From assembly GCA_020639075.1 (NCBI GenBank), contig JACKHI010000001.1:2480001-2544000 (forward strand): DNA of 64,000 bases, given 5' to 3'. Under the pieces are notes generated by a model. The model saw only the letters and a list, made by a program, of their open reading frames with translations, was not told the DNA's origin and searched no databases. The position numbers and the translations under genes are program-made. Source of the stretch: Phycisphaerales bacterium. GTDB lineage: Bacteria; Planctomycetota; Phycisphaerae; UBA1845; UTPLA1. This document shows positions 46,413 to 55,106 of the stretch, in pieces (the stretch's first letter is position 1; each line of letters starts with the position of its first letter).

Positions 46413-46453
46413 CACTGCACCCGAACACTGCGTGGCAAGCACCCAGTGGCACG
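46413..46453 (-). repeat. Dispersed 41-base repeat, copy 2
   Basis: Inverted copy of 17659-17699 (37 of 41 matching). It is followed at about 46470-46490 by a second repeat motif, read on the minus strand as GTAGGGTGGGCCGTGCCCACC, a hairpin-forming sequence I also associate with planctomycete intergenic repeats. Confidence 0.85.
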
Positions 46454-46487
46454 ATGCCTCATCGCGGGCCGGTGGGCACGGCCCACC

Positions 46488-48137
46488 CTACGGTGCCGGT
46501 TTGGCGGCAGTTGGCTCGATTGAACTTGGCTGCTGCATCAATGCGATGACGAAACTGGCGAATGCGATGACGACGACGGCGATCATTGCGGGCGTCGTGA
46601 CGTTTGGCCCCCACCAGGAGACATGCAGTTGCGCGAGGCGCTGGCGAGCGAGATCGCCCCAAGGCGCTTGTGCATATTCCTCGACCATCGCGACGCGCGT
46701 GCCGTAGATTTCCGTGCCGAGATACGCGACGGCCATGACGCCGCAGAAGATCTGTCCCAGCTGGGGCGCCGGGAATGCGGCGAAGCCCTGACCGAGCAGG
46801 ACGAGCAGCCACGGGAAGATCACGGCGGCGTACCAGACGTTTGTCGCGACATTTGGTAAGGCGACGATCGTCTGGAGCATGTGGTAGCAGAGCGCGGCCG
46901 TCATACCGAACCACAGCACGCCGATCCGCGTCGCCGTACCGGGTCGTGAGAAGATGAGCCGTTCCGCCCGGTTTTTGGGCGAGAGCATCCAGAGGCAGCC
47001 GACGACGGCGAAATAGGCGACGACCTCGTGCATCTTGACGAATAGGCGGCTGACGCCGAGCAGTCGCCAGTCGGGCAGGATCATGCTCCAGCCGCCGCGC
47101 CAGAGGCTGTGGCGCAGATAGCGCGTCGTGACTTCGTGATACCAGTTGAGATACCTCGCGGCCTCCCAATAGTCTCCCAGCGTCTTGCCTTCCGCGCGGT
47201 TCTGAATCGCTTCCTGCATGGGCGTCAGCATGCCGAAGGTCTTCAGGTTGAACGCGAAGTAGTAACCCGTCACCGCCAGCATGCACGCCAGCGCGACGAC
47301 GCCCGTCCCGATCGCCCGGCGCCACTCCGCCTTCCATCCGGCATAGAGGTAAACGAACGCCGCCAGCGGAAGGAGACCCATATTGATCGTCTTGAAGAGA
47401 ATGCCGACGCCCAGCAACAGGCCCAACACGATCGACGCGCGGATCGTGGGCTTCGTCCCCAATAACAGCATCGCGGCGATCGCGGCCGTTCCGAACAAGA
47501 CGGCGGGGGCATCGTTGGCGACGCGCGCGCAATTCAGCAGGAACAGCGGCTGGAGTGCGATAAGCAGACCGATGAGGTGTCGGAACGGTCCCGGTCGCAC
47601 GAGCCGCCCCACTGTCCAGAATGCGATCGCGACGGCAATTGCGCCGAAGAGGAGGTTGATCGCGCGCAACGTCGTCAGTGCTGCCAGGAAACCCCATCGC
47701 GCCTTGGCGAATGCGTAGAACGGGGCGACGAGCCTATAGTAGGCCGAGCTGTGCTGCGCCTGGTAGAGGCGGATCGCGGGCGCGTCCTCGATGACTTCCG
47801 GCGGATCCGTCAGCGCCCAGAAGTCCTTGTAGCACACGCCGCCGATGCCTTGAAGCTGATCGATCGCCAGGACGCTATGCGGCAGGCGGACGAGTTCCTT
47901 GTGAAGCGATCGGGGCACCTCGTTGTCGTGATTGAAGATCGGGGCTTCATCGTGTTCGAGTATGTACTCGACATAGGCGACGTGCTGATACTCGTCCCAT
48001 CCTTCGAGCGGCGGGAAGACGCTGAGCACGAAGAAACCACGAAGGCAGAAAAGTGCGACGCATAGTGCCGTGAACAGGCCCCACTTGCGCCGCGAATCCG
48101 CCTCTGATTTGATGTCCGTCATCATTATCTGTCGCAT
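46488..48137 (-). CDS. Multi-pass membrane glycosyltransferase, GT39/ArnT-like
   Basis: 549 residues with about ten hydrophobic segments. The early loop VFPPLEGWDEYQHVAYVEYI carries the acidic D-E pair used by GT-C enzymes to bind a polyprenyl-phosphate sugar. Later spans (PFRHLIGLLIALQPLFLL, YFAVVGCLWML) are typical. It would transfer a sugar from a lipid carrier to a protein or glycan on the outside. The stop codon TAG at 46488-46490 is the TAG inside a dispersed repeat, so the repeat defines the end of this gene. The start is uncertain: 48137 or 48125, neither with a good ribosome site. Confidence 0.78.
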   Translation of the reverse strand: MRQIMMTDIKSEADSRRKWGLFTALCVALFCLRGFFVLSVFPPLEGWDEYQHVAYVEYILEHDEAPIFNHDNEVPRSLHKELVRLPHSVLAIDQLQGIGGVCYKDFWALTDPPEVIEDAPAIRLYQAQHSSAYYRLVAPFYAFAKARWGFLAALTTLRAINLLFGAIAVAIAFWTVGRLVRPGPFRHLIGLLIALQPLFLLNCARVANDAPAVLFGTAAIAAMLLLGTKPTIRASIVLGLLLGVGILFKTINMGLLPLAAFVYLYAGWKAEWRRAIGTGVVALACMLAVTGYYFAFNLKTFGMLTPMQEAIQNRAEGKTLGDYWEAARYLNWYHEVTTRYLRHSLWRGGWSMILPDWRLLGVSRLFVKMHEVVAYFAVVGCLWMLSPKNRAERLIFSRPGTATRIGVLWFGMTAALCYHMLQTIVALPNVATNVWYAAVIFPWLLVLLGQGFAAFPAPQLGQIFCGVMAVAYLGTEIYGTRVAMVEEYAQAPWGDLARQRLAQLHVSWWGPNVTTPAMIAVVVIAFASFVIALMQQPSSIEPTAAKPAP

Positions 48138-48386
48138 GGCCGGGACATACCGCCGAATCGCCGGGGGCAGACTGGCAGGTTCTAACCGATCGACGCCTGT
48201 CGCAACAGTCGCGCCAACGCGTCGTGCGTCTTTCAGGCGGGGGCGGTCCGGAATTGACGAACGTCGCGGCGGGTCCGAATATGACGGCGTTACCGCTCAA
48301 TACGTCCGCGTAACGGCTCGATGAACAAATGGCGCTGTCGCGTCGCCCACGGCGGCGACTGTGCGCCGCGGAGACGACGCCCCCCA

Positions 48387-50093
48387 ATGTCATTGGCGAC
48401 GCTGCCCAGGACTGTTCGGACGTTCGCCCGCCTGCGGGTCATTCTGCAGGTGATGTCGCGCCACGGGTTCGGGCATTTCGTCGATCGCCTTCAGCTCACA
48501 AGCTACCTGCCGACGAGGCGCATTTTCCGCCGAAAAAGCGTGGACGAACCGGATGCGGCGGATCCGCTGGAATCCGTCGGTCAGCGCTTCGTTCGCGTAT
48601 GCGAGGAACTGGGCCCGACGTTCATCAAGCTGGGCCAGATCGCGTCGACGCGGCCGGACATCCTGCCGCTACCCGTACTCAAGGCGCTGTCGAACCTGCA
48701 GGATCGCGTCTCGCCCTTTTCGGCAACCGAAGCGAAGCGAATCTTCGAGCACGACATCGGCCAGCCGATCGCCAAGGCCTTTGCCCATTTCAACGATACG
48801 CCGTTCGCCAGCGGCTCGATCGCCCAGGCACACGAGGCGACGACCATCGATGGTCAGCGCGTCGTCGTCAAGATCAAGCGGCCCGGGATCGATCACGTCG
48901 TCCGACTCGATGTGTACGTGCTGAAATTCCTGGCGGAACAGGCGGAGAGCCTGTTCCCGGAGCTTCGTCCGTATCGGCCGCGGATGCTCATCGAGGAATT
49001 CACACAGACGCTCGAGCGCGAGTTGGACTTCATCAACGAAGCCTCGGCCACGACACGATTCTACGAGGCATTCAAGAGCGACGAACACGTCTCCACGCCG
49101 CAGGTGTACTGGAACCTGACGGGACCGAGCGTCTTGACGCTGCAGTACCTCGAGGGCGCTCGGTTTCGCGAGGCGCTGTCGAAAGACAATGTTGACGTCG
49201 ATCGGCCGCTCCTGGCGAGGCGAATCTCAGAGTGTTTCGTTCATCAGTTTTTCGAACTGGGGATGTTCCACGCGGATCCGCATCCGGGGAATCTCCTGAT
49301 CACGCCGCCCAGCCACGTGAAGCTCGTCGACTTCGGGATCATTGGCCAGCTTGACGAGCAATTGCTCGACCATCTCGTCGTCGGATTGCTTGCGATCGTG
49401 AGGAAGGAGTACGAGATCCTCGTCGACGTCATCGCGGATCTGGATTGCTTCGGCGACAATACGGATCGCACGATGCTCGCGCGGGATCTGCGCGTCTTCG
49501 TCAACAAGTGGTACGGCCTGCCCGTGCGCCGCATGGACATGTCCGTCATCTTCGGCGAATTGATCGAGACGGTCCGAAAAAACGACGTGACGCTGCCGCG
49601 CGATTTCGTCGCGGCATTCAAGGCCCTGACGATCATATCGGGCGTCGTGCTTCAGCTCGATCCCGAATTCAACATCGTCGAGATCGTACAGCCCCGCCTT
49701 TCAGCACTGCTACGCGATCGATTCAGCGCCAAGCGGCTCGCCCGCGCGACGGGCATCACGGCGTGGCATGTCGCCGCGATCATGCGGGAGGGACCGCGGC
49801 TGGTGCGCGACGTGATGCGCGGCGTGGGTCGCGGCCGTTTTCAGATCAACATCAAGCACGAAAACCTCGATTATCTGGCCAGAGAGTTGGATCGTTCCAG
49901 CAATCGGCTGGCGTCGGCGATCATCATGGCGTCCACGATCATCTGCGGCACGATGCTGCTGAGCATGAACGCGGACATCCTGATCTTCGGCAAGCTGCCG
50001 CTGCGATATCTCGGCCTGTTCGGTTACCTCATCGCGAGCGGCATGGCCGTCTGGCTGATCGTCGCGATCATGCGGAGCGGCAAACTCTCCTGA
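48387..50093 (+). CDS. ABC1/UbiB-family kinase-like protein
   Basis: 568 residues. UbiB signatures: the KxGQ element GPTFIKLGQIASTRPDILP, the nucleotide-binding VVVKIKRPG, the ExD-type ERELDFINEA, and the catalytic FHADPHPGNLLI with KLVDFGIIG. Two hydrophobic segments at the C-terminus (IMASTIICGTMLL and LGLFGYLIASGMAVWLIVAIM) anchor it. Family members act as atypical ATPases in isoprenoid-quinone metabolism. Start MSLATLPRTVRTFARLR at 48387 was preferred over 48321, whose extra residues look non-coding. Confidence 0.93.
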   Translation: MSLATLPRTVRTFARLRVILQVMSRHGFGHFVDRLQLTSYLPTRRIFRRKSVDEPDAADPLESVGQRFVRVCEELGPTFIKLGQIASTRPDILPLPVLKALSNLQDRVSPFSATEAKRIFEHDIGQPIAKAFAHFNDTPFASGSIAQAHEATTIDGQRVVVKIKRPGIDHVVRLDVYVLKFLAEQAESLFPELRPYRPRMLIEEFTQTLERELDFINEASATTRFYEAFKSDEHVSTPQVYWNLTGPSVLTLQYLEGARFREALSKDNVDVDRPLLARRISECFVHQFFELGMFHADPHPGNLLITPPSHVKLVDFGIIGQLDEQLLDHLVVGLLAIVRKEYEILVDVIADLDCFGDNTDRTMLARDLRVFVNKWYGLPVRRMDMSVIFGELIETVRKNDVTLPRDFVAAFKALTIISGVVLQLDPEFNIVEIVQPRLSALLRDRFSAKRLARATGITAWHVAAIMREGPRLVRDVMRGVGRGRFQINIKHENLDYLARELDRSSNRLASAIIMASTIICGTMLLSMNADILIFGKLPLRYLGLFGYLIASGMAVWLIVAIMRSGKLS

Positions 50094-50138
50094 CGGGCGG
50101 CGCGCACGCTGCGCGCGGCTCTGACAAACGGGGAGATC

Positions 50139-52262
50139 ATGCCGAGCTACGATAACGACATTGCAGAGACGACTGCTCCGCCGACGACGGGCCGAACGAC
50201 GACGACGCGCGTCGGCGCGCCGATCGACAACATCGTCACATTTGAAACCTATCGCGATCCCTGTCCCGATCAACCCCGCGCTCGGGTCGGATGGAAACGA
50301 CACGCCCTGACGCGAAGCGACTACGCCATCGCGTTCGCCTGTTTCGCCATCGCACTTGTCGCGCGCTGGCCGTTCGTCAGCGTTGGCGAAACGTTGCTGC
50401 ATTCGGACGAAGCGATCGTCGGCATCATGGCGCAGGACATCGCGGCCGGCCAGCAGTTCCCGATCTACTTCTACGGTCAGCGCTACATGGGCTCGCTGGA
50501 GGCCTATACCGTCGCAGCGTTCTCGGCAATCTTCGACAACCCGATCCAAGCGCTGCGCTTCGCACCGGCGTTCTACCTCGCATTAATCGTTCTCACGCAA
50601 TACCTGATGCTTAAGCGTTGGTTTGGTCGCGCGGGCGGACTTGTCGGTGCAGCGGCACTGATCGCCTGCAGCCCGATGTTCATGCAATGGTCGATCTCGG
50701 CGCGCGGCGGCTACGTCGAAATCATGCTGTGGGGATCGATGCTGTTGTTCGCTTATGGCGAGTGGTTCGTCGAGCCGATTCCTGTGTCGCATCGTTCGTT
50801 ACGCAAGTTCCTTTTCGGCGCGATCACCGGCTCAGGAATGTGGATCAACCCGTCGATCGTGCTCTTTATCGCACCGATCATCGTGCATGCGATGTTCAAT
50901 CGACCGCTCGCGGCAGCGTGGGAATCCGACATCCTTCGACATCGCGTCGCGGCGTTTTCGCAGCGGGCGCGATTCGCCGCCCTGCCGATCATCGCATTCG
51001 CCGTCGTGCTTACGCTCAACGTCGCCTGGGCGACGTGGGTCGCGGACGGTCGCGTGCAATCGCAGTTGCTTCTCGGATTGCTGCCGAAACCGATCGCCGT
51101 CGCCTTGCTGATGGTCGCGGCCATGGCGGCGGCCTTCGCAATCAATCGACGCATTCCGCTCATCGACTACGCGCGAACAGCGGCACAGCATCACGGGATC
51201 ATGATCCTCGGTCTGCTCGTCGGCTCGACGCCGGCGATTCTGTACGTCGTCGGGCACACGATCAGCGGAAAGGCCCTCGATCCGTCGCTGCCGCTCGGGT
51301 TCCGCCCCTTCTGGATGGCGGGCGAGACGCTGAACTACCTGGCGAACGGACTGCCGCTCCTGTTTGGTCCGGATCCGCGCCCCTTCCTCGCACTCGTCGG
51401 AGTCGGACGGGATACCGTGACAAGGCCGCTCGACATGATGACGGCAGGCGTCGTCCAGGGCGCCGGTTGGCTCGCACTCGGCGCCGGCATCACGACGCTG
51501 GTCGTCGCGCTGCGATCGGAATCGTTCGGCCTCTCGCGCCTGTTTCGCATGCAGCCCTTCAACCACACGCCGGCGACGCTGCTGCTGATGGGCGTCGGCA
51601 CGACGATTCTCCTGTACTTGTTAGGCGGTTGCGTCCTCGACTTCACGACGATTCGGTATCTGATTCCGCTATGGGTATTCGTGCCCGGCGTACTGGCGGC
51701 GGCGTTTGTCAATCGGCAGACGCACCTCGCAGGCCGCGCGGCGCCAATCGCGTTGTGCGGCGCCTGGCTCGTGGGCCAGTTCGCCATGCACAGTCAGCTC
51801 GGCGCGCGGCATCCGTTGGGCAATCTGGCGGACGCGGTGCAGGCGCGACATATCCAATACGCTGTCGCTGAACCGCTTGATGCGCACCTGCTTTCGTACC
51901 TGACGCGGCAAAACTGCAAAACGATCGAATACGAGTCCTTCTGGCCGCGGCTTGCGAAGTACTTCCCGCTGGTGAATATGAATGCACCGATGGATTACAT
52001 CGTGCAGACGTCGGAGCTGGATCGCGAATGGGACTGGATCCACGGCGGCTGGCCCGGACAAAGCCCGCCGGAGACCAAGCGGTTCCTCTGGCCGCGACTT
52101 CGCAGCGCGCTGCAACACGATCCAACGCTACTCGTCCATCGTGAACCGCTGTGCGACGGGTATGAGTGGATTCGTTTGCGCCGGCCGCTGGAAGACCGCC
52201 AATTGCAGAACGTCCGGAGGACGTCGCCAGAAGTCATATCTTCAGTTGCGGCGATTCATTGA
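50139..52262 (+). CDS. Multi-pass membrane glycosyltransferase, GT39-like
   Basis: 707 residues. A hydrophilic N-terminus of about 60 residues precedes roughly eleven spans. The first external loop, LHSDEAIVGIMAQDIAAGQQFP followed by IYFYGQRYMGSLEA, has the D-E pair of GT-C enzymes. The C-terminal soluble part includes EYESFWPRLAKYFPLVNM. It probably moves a sugar from a polyprenyl carrier onto an outer-surface substrate. The start follows GGGGAGATC. It is 127 bases upstream of the first zinc-ribbon/TPR paralogue on the same strand, but that gene has its own promoter. Confidence 0.82.
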   Translation: MPSYDNDIAETTAPPTTGRTTTTRVGAPIDNIVTFETYRDPCPDQPRARVGWKRHALTRSDYAIAFACFAIALVARWPFVSVGETLLHSDEAIVGIMAQDIAAGQQFPIYFYGQRYMGSLEAYTVAAFSAIFDNPIQALRFAPAFYLALIVLTQYLMLKRWFGRAGGLVGAAALIACSPMFMQWSISARGGYVEIMLWGSMLLFAYGEWFVEPIPVSHRSLRKFLFGAITGSGMWINPSIVLFIAPIIVHAMFNRPLAAAWESDILRHRVAAFSQRARFAALPIIAFAVVLTLNVAWATWVADGRVQSQLLLGLLPKPIAVALLMVAAMAAAFAINRRIPLIDYARTAAQHHGIMILGLLVGSTPAILYVVGHTISGKALDPSLPLGFRPFWMAGETLNYLANGLPLLFGPDPRPFLALVGVGRDTVTRPLDMMTAGVVQGAGWLALGAGITTLVVALRSESFGLSRLFRMQPFNHTPATLLLMGVGTTILLYLLGGCVLDFTTIRYLIPLWVFVPGVLAAAFVNRQTHLAGRAAPIALCGAWLVGQFAMHSQLGARHPLGNLADAVQARHIQYAVAEPLDAHLLSYLTRQNCKTIEYESFWPRLAKYFPLVNMNAPMDYIVQTSELDREWDWIHGGWPGQSPPETKRFLWPRLRSALQHDPTLLVHREPLCDGYEWIRLRRPLEDRQLQNVRRTSPEVISSVAAIH

Positions 52263-52311
52263 CGTGACATCCGGCCATTTCCGCGGGGAACAGGTCCCTG
52301 CAAAATCCCGA

Positions 52312-52339
52312 TTGCATCGCGGCCATCGAAGGAGATACA
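52312..52339 (+). promoter_or_regulatory. Predicted promoter of zinc-ribbon/TPR paralogue 1
   Basis: TTGCAT (52312-52317), 16-base spacer, GATACA (52334-52339), 50 bases before the start codon. The same elements and spacing precede paralogue 2, and a near-identical pair precedes rpmB, which supports a real promoter. Confidence 0.6.
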
Positions 52340-52389
52340 CTCCGGATACCGGGTTGGGCTGAAAGAGTCGATTCGTCCGGAGCGTCGCG

Positions 52390-54939
52390 ATGTGGGTCTG
52401 GATCTGGGGCTGGAGCTACTACTTCATTCGCAACGCGCACTTCGTTCACGGTACGTGCAGTCAGTGCCGACAATACAGGCCGCTGCTGTGCTACGACGCA
52501 ATTCAGTTCTTCACATTTTGCTTTGTTCCACTATTTCCGGTTGAGCGTCATCGCATCACGCAGGAATGTCCCCAATGCGAGGTTGGGACCAGGGTCTCAT
52601 ACTCCAAGTATCGAAGATTCCTCACGAAGGAGGTGGAACCGGCCATCAGCGACGCGTGCGATCGACCATCCGACAAGGAGGCGGCGAAACGAGCCCTCGC
52701 GATGTGTCTGGACGTCTGTTACATGGACGGCTTCAGGCGGACCGCCGATTCCGTCGCACGCGGCGGTTCGATTTCCGACGCCGACGTCGCACACCTCATC
52801 GCCGTCGGCTACGAGATGCTCGGTGAGCAGGAAGGCGCTGAGCGAGTCTTGCTTGCGGCGCTTTCAAAAAACGACTCCGGCGATATCCGGCGACGACTGG
52901 TTCACTACTATGTGGCGAAGGGTTCGCCACGCAAGGCGATACCGCACCTGCTGCGCCTGATCGAACTCGAAGGTAACTCCGCACTCGGCTTCGTGTTCGC
53001 CCGGATCGACGACTTGCAATCCCTTGGGCGCCATCGCGACGTCGTCGCGCTGGTGGACGACATACGCGAGCGATTTCCAGACATCAAGTCCGATGTTCTC
53101 ATGCGGCTTCGGAATGATTCGAGCCAGATCCCTGATGTGGCCCGTCCGACCACGACAGAACGCGCGACATTCCCGATGCGTTTACCGGGCAGGCGAATTG
53201 TTCCGGCGGTCATCGTTCCCTTCCTGCTGCTGCTGGTTTTCAGTGCCTACCTCGGATTCTGTCTGCTTTCGAAGCCGGAAAACACCTATCTCGTCAACGG
53301 GCTCGACACGCCGTACGACGTCCTGGTCAACGGAACCGCCGTCACGCTGCCGCCACGGGTAGAGATACCGATGCAGGCCCGATTCGGCGACAACCTGATC
53401 GAAGCGGGCCCCGGCGCGCCACCGTTCGAGCCGATCCATCTCTCGATCCAATCGCGTTTCTTCAGCCGTCCGTTTGAAGACAGCGTTCGGATCGTCAACC
53501 CTGATTGCCTGGCAGCCGTTGTTTGGGAAGACGTGACTTATGTCGAGAATCCGCCATCAACACCCAATGACAACAGGAATTTCTATACGGGATTGGACCA
53601 CTACAAATTCTCGCGTGTGGACTACGTCTTCGCCGATCCGCCAACGTCCATCACGGCGACGGCAGGTGGATTCGGGCGCCGCTACTCACATATTTATGTC
53701 GAACGGAAGATGTCGCACGCCCAGATCGCGTCTTTTCTCCAAGCCACGCGATTGCCGGAGGACTCGATTCGCTATCTGAGGAAGTTGCTGCCGCTCGAGC
53801 CATCCTACGAAGCGCTGGCGCTGGCGTCGGAAGTCCTGCCGCAGGAGGAATTCGGTCCCCTGCTCAAGCACATGACTGGGCGCCGTCCCATACTGATCCA
53901 GGCGCATCGATTCTGGCAATCGTGGATCGAGATTCATCAACCGGGCGTGGATCTCGACGCCGTCTATCGCCCGCTGCTCAGAGACGAGCCTGGCAATCGG
54001 GATCTTGCGTATGTTGCTGCGTGCGTCGCCAGGACAATCGACGAGCGCCGGTTACTGCTCGAACAGTCGATCAGGGAACCAAACGCGTCGGCGTATGGCT
54101 ACTACGGTCTCGCATATCTCGACCTATGCATCGGTGACTTCGACAAGGCGCTTTCAAATGCCGTGAAAGCCGTGGCGCAGCTTAAGGATGATTTCGACGT
54201 TCGCGACGTCTACGAATTCGCGTTGCTTGCTGACGGCAAGCTGAAGGAACTGGAAACGATTCTCCTCGAACGGGCATTCGGCGCGGAGTTTGATCTCGAC
54301 GCCGCCATTACGGCTGTCCGCCTGATCGCCAGGCACGATCGCACCGCCGCGGAGCGCAAGGCCAAGGAAGTTGAACTGGTCGCGAGTTCCCAATGGGGTA
54401 TCCCAACCAATCATCCGACCATCGTGCGGAATGCGTATTGGTGCAAGATAGCGATCCTGGAAGGCGCCGGCGATCGTGACGGCCTCCTGGAAATGCTGGA
54501 GTCGAGTGAAGACGTCAATCAGAGAATGCGTAGAGCGCTCATTCGCAGTGACCTCGATAGCATTCAACAGCTGTTGAGGGAATCAACGGGGCAACTGCGA
54601 ATCCCGTCATCCATGATCAGCCGACTCACTTACGTGATAGCGCGCCGACGCGGGAATCGCGAAATTGCCGATCGTTGCTTGATTGCCCTGCTTGAAGATT
54701 ACAACGCAGGGGACGCGTCGGCGCGAAGAATCGCCACGTGGCTCGAAGGCGACACAGCTCCGTCGGCGATTGCCGTGGCCGCCGACGAGTCCCCGGGCGC
54801 AGATGTCGCCGCAACGCTGTGTATGTTCGCGGAACGATTTCCTGAACGATCGAGAGAGTACATCGCACTAGCGAGGAAGCACGAATTCATGCTGACGTTT
54901 CCGCGATTCGTCCTCGATGGGTTGTTGGAAAGTCCATGA
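52390..54939 (+). CDS. Zinc-ribbon / TPR-like / single-span protein, paralogue 1
   Basis: 849 residues. The N-terminus WVWIWGWSYYFIRN is followed by a zinc ribbon with C23xxC26 and C60xxC63 and the family-like FCFVPLFPVERHRITQECPQC. Residues about 85-260 are TPR-like helical repeats (GYEMLGEQEGAERVLLAAL, HYYVAKGSPRKAIPHLLRLI). One span near 272-295 (AVIVPFLLLLVFSAYLGFCLL) leads to a beta-rich domain opening TYLVNGLDTPYDVLVNGT, then helical repeats to the end. The topology suggests a cytoplasmic N-half and an outside C-half. The function is unknown. Tandem with a diverged paralogue 167 bases on. Confidence 0.85.
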   Translation: MWVWIWGWSYYFIRNAHFVHGTCSQCRQYRPLLCYDAIQFFTFCFVPLFPVERHRITQECPQCEVGTRVSYSKYRRFLTKEVEPAISDACDRPSDKEAAKRALAMCLDVCYMDGFRRTADSVARGGSISDADVAHLIAVGYEMLGEQEGAERVLLAALSKNDSGDIRRRLVHYYVAKGSPRKAIPHLLRLIELEGNSALGFVFARIDDLQSLGRHRDVVALVDDIRERFPDIKSDVLMRLRNDSSQIPDVARPTTTERATFPMRLPGRRIVPAVIVPFLLLLVFSAYLGFCLLSKPENTYLVNGLDTPYDVLVNGTAVTLPPRVEIPMQARFGDNLIEAGPGAPPFEPIHLSIQSRFFSRPFEDSVRIVNPDCLAAVVWEDVTYVENPPSTPNDNRNFYTGLDHYKFSRVDYVFADPPTSITATAGGFGRRYSHIYVERKMSHAQIASFLQATRLPEDSIRYLRKLLPLEPSYEALALASEVLPQEEFGPLLKHMTGRRPILIQAHRFWQSWIEIHQPGVDLDAVYRPLLRDEPGNRDLAYVAACVARTIDERRLLLEQSIREPNASAYGYYGLAYLDLCIGDFDKALSNAVKAVAQLKDDFDVRDVYEFALLADGKLKELETILLERAFGAEFDLDAAITAVRLIARHDRTAAERKAKEVELVASSQWGIPTNHPTIVRNAYWCKIAILEGAGDRDGLLEMLESSEDVNQRMRRALIRSDLDSIQQLLRESTGQLRIPSSMISRLTYVIARRRGNREIADRCLIALLEDYNAGDASARRIATWLEGDTAPSAIAVAADESPGADVAATLCMFAERFPERSREYIALARKHEFMLTFPRFVLDGLLESP

Positions 54940-55025
54940 GAATACGGAATCAGCCTCTCACTCGACATGCTGCGTCGACAGCCAGTCGGCCGACGCAATC
55001 GGCCGACCTGGTTCCCGAATTCCGA

Positions 55026-55053
55026 TTGCATTCAGTCGGCCGATCGCGATAAA
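55026..55053 (+). promoter_or_regulatory. Predicted promoter of zinc-ribbon/TPR paralogue 2
   Basis: TTGCAT (55026-55031), 16-base spacer, GATAAA (55048-55053), 53 bases before the start codon. It is the counterpart of 52312-52339. TCGGCCGAC-like repeats surround the -35 (54983-55040), perhaps an operator. Confidence 0.62.
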
Positions 55054-55106
55054 CTCCGACAGGCGAGTCTCGGCACGAATGCAGACTCGTCCGGAGGGCC
55101 GTCGCG

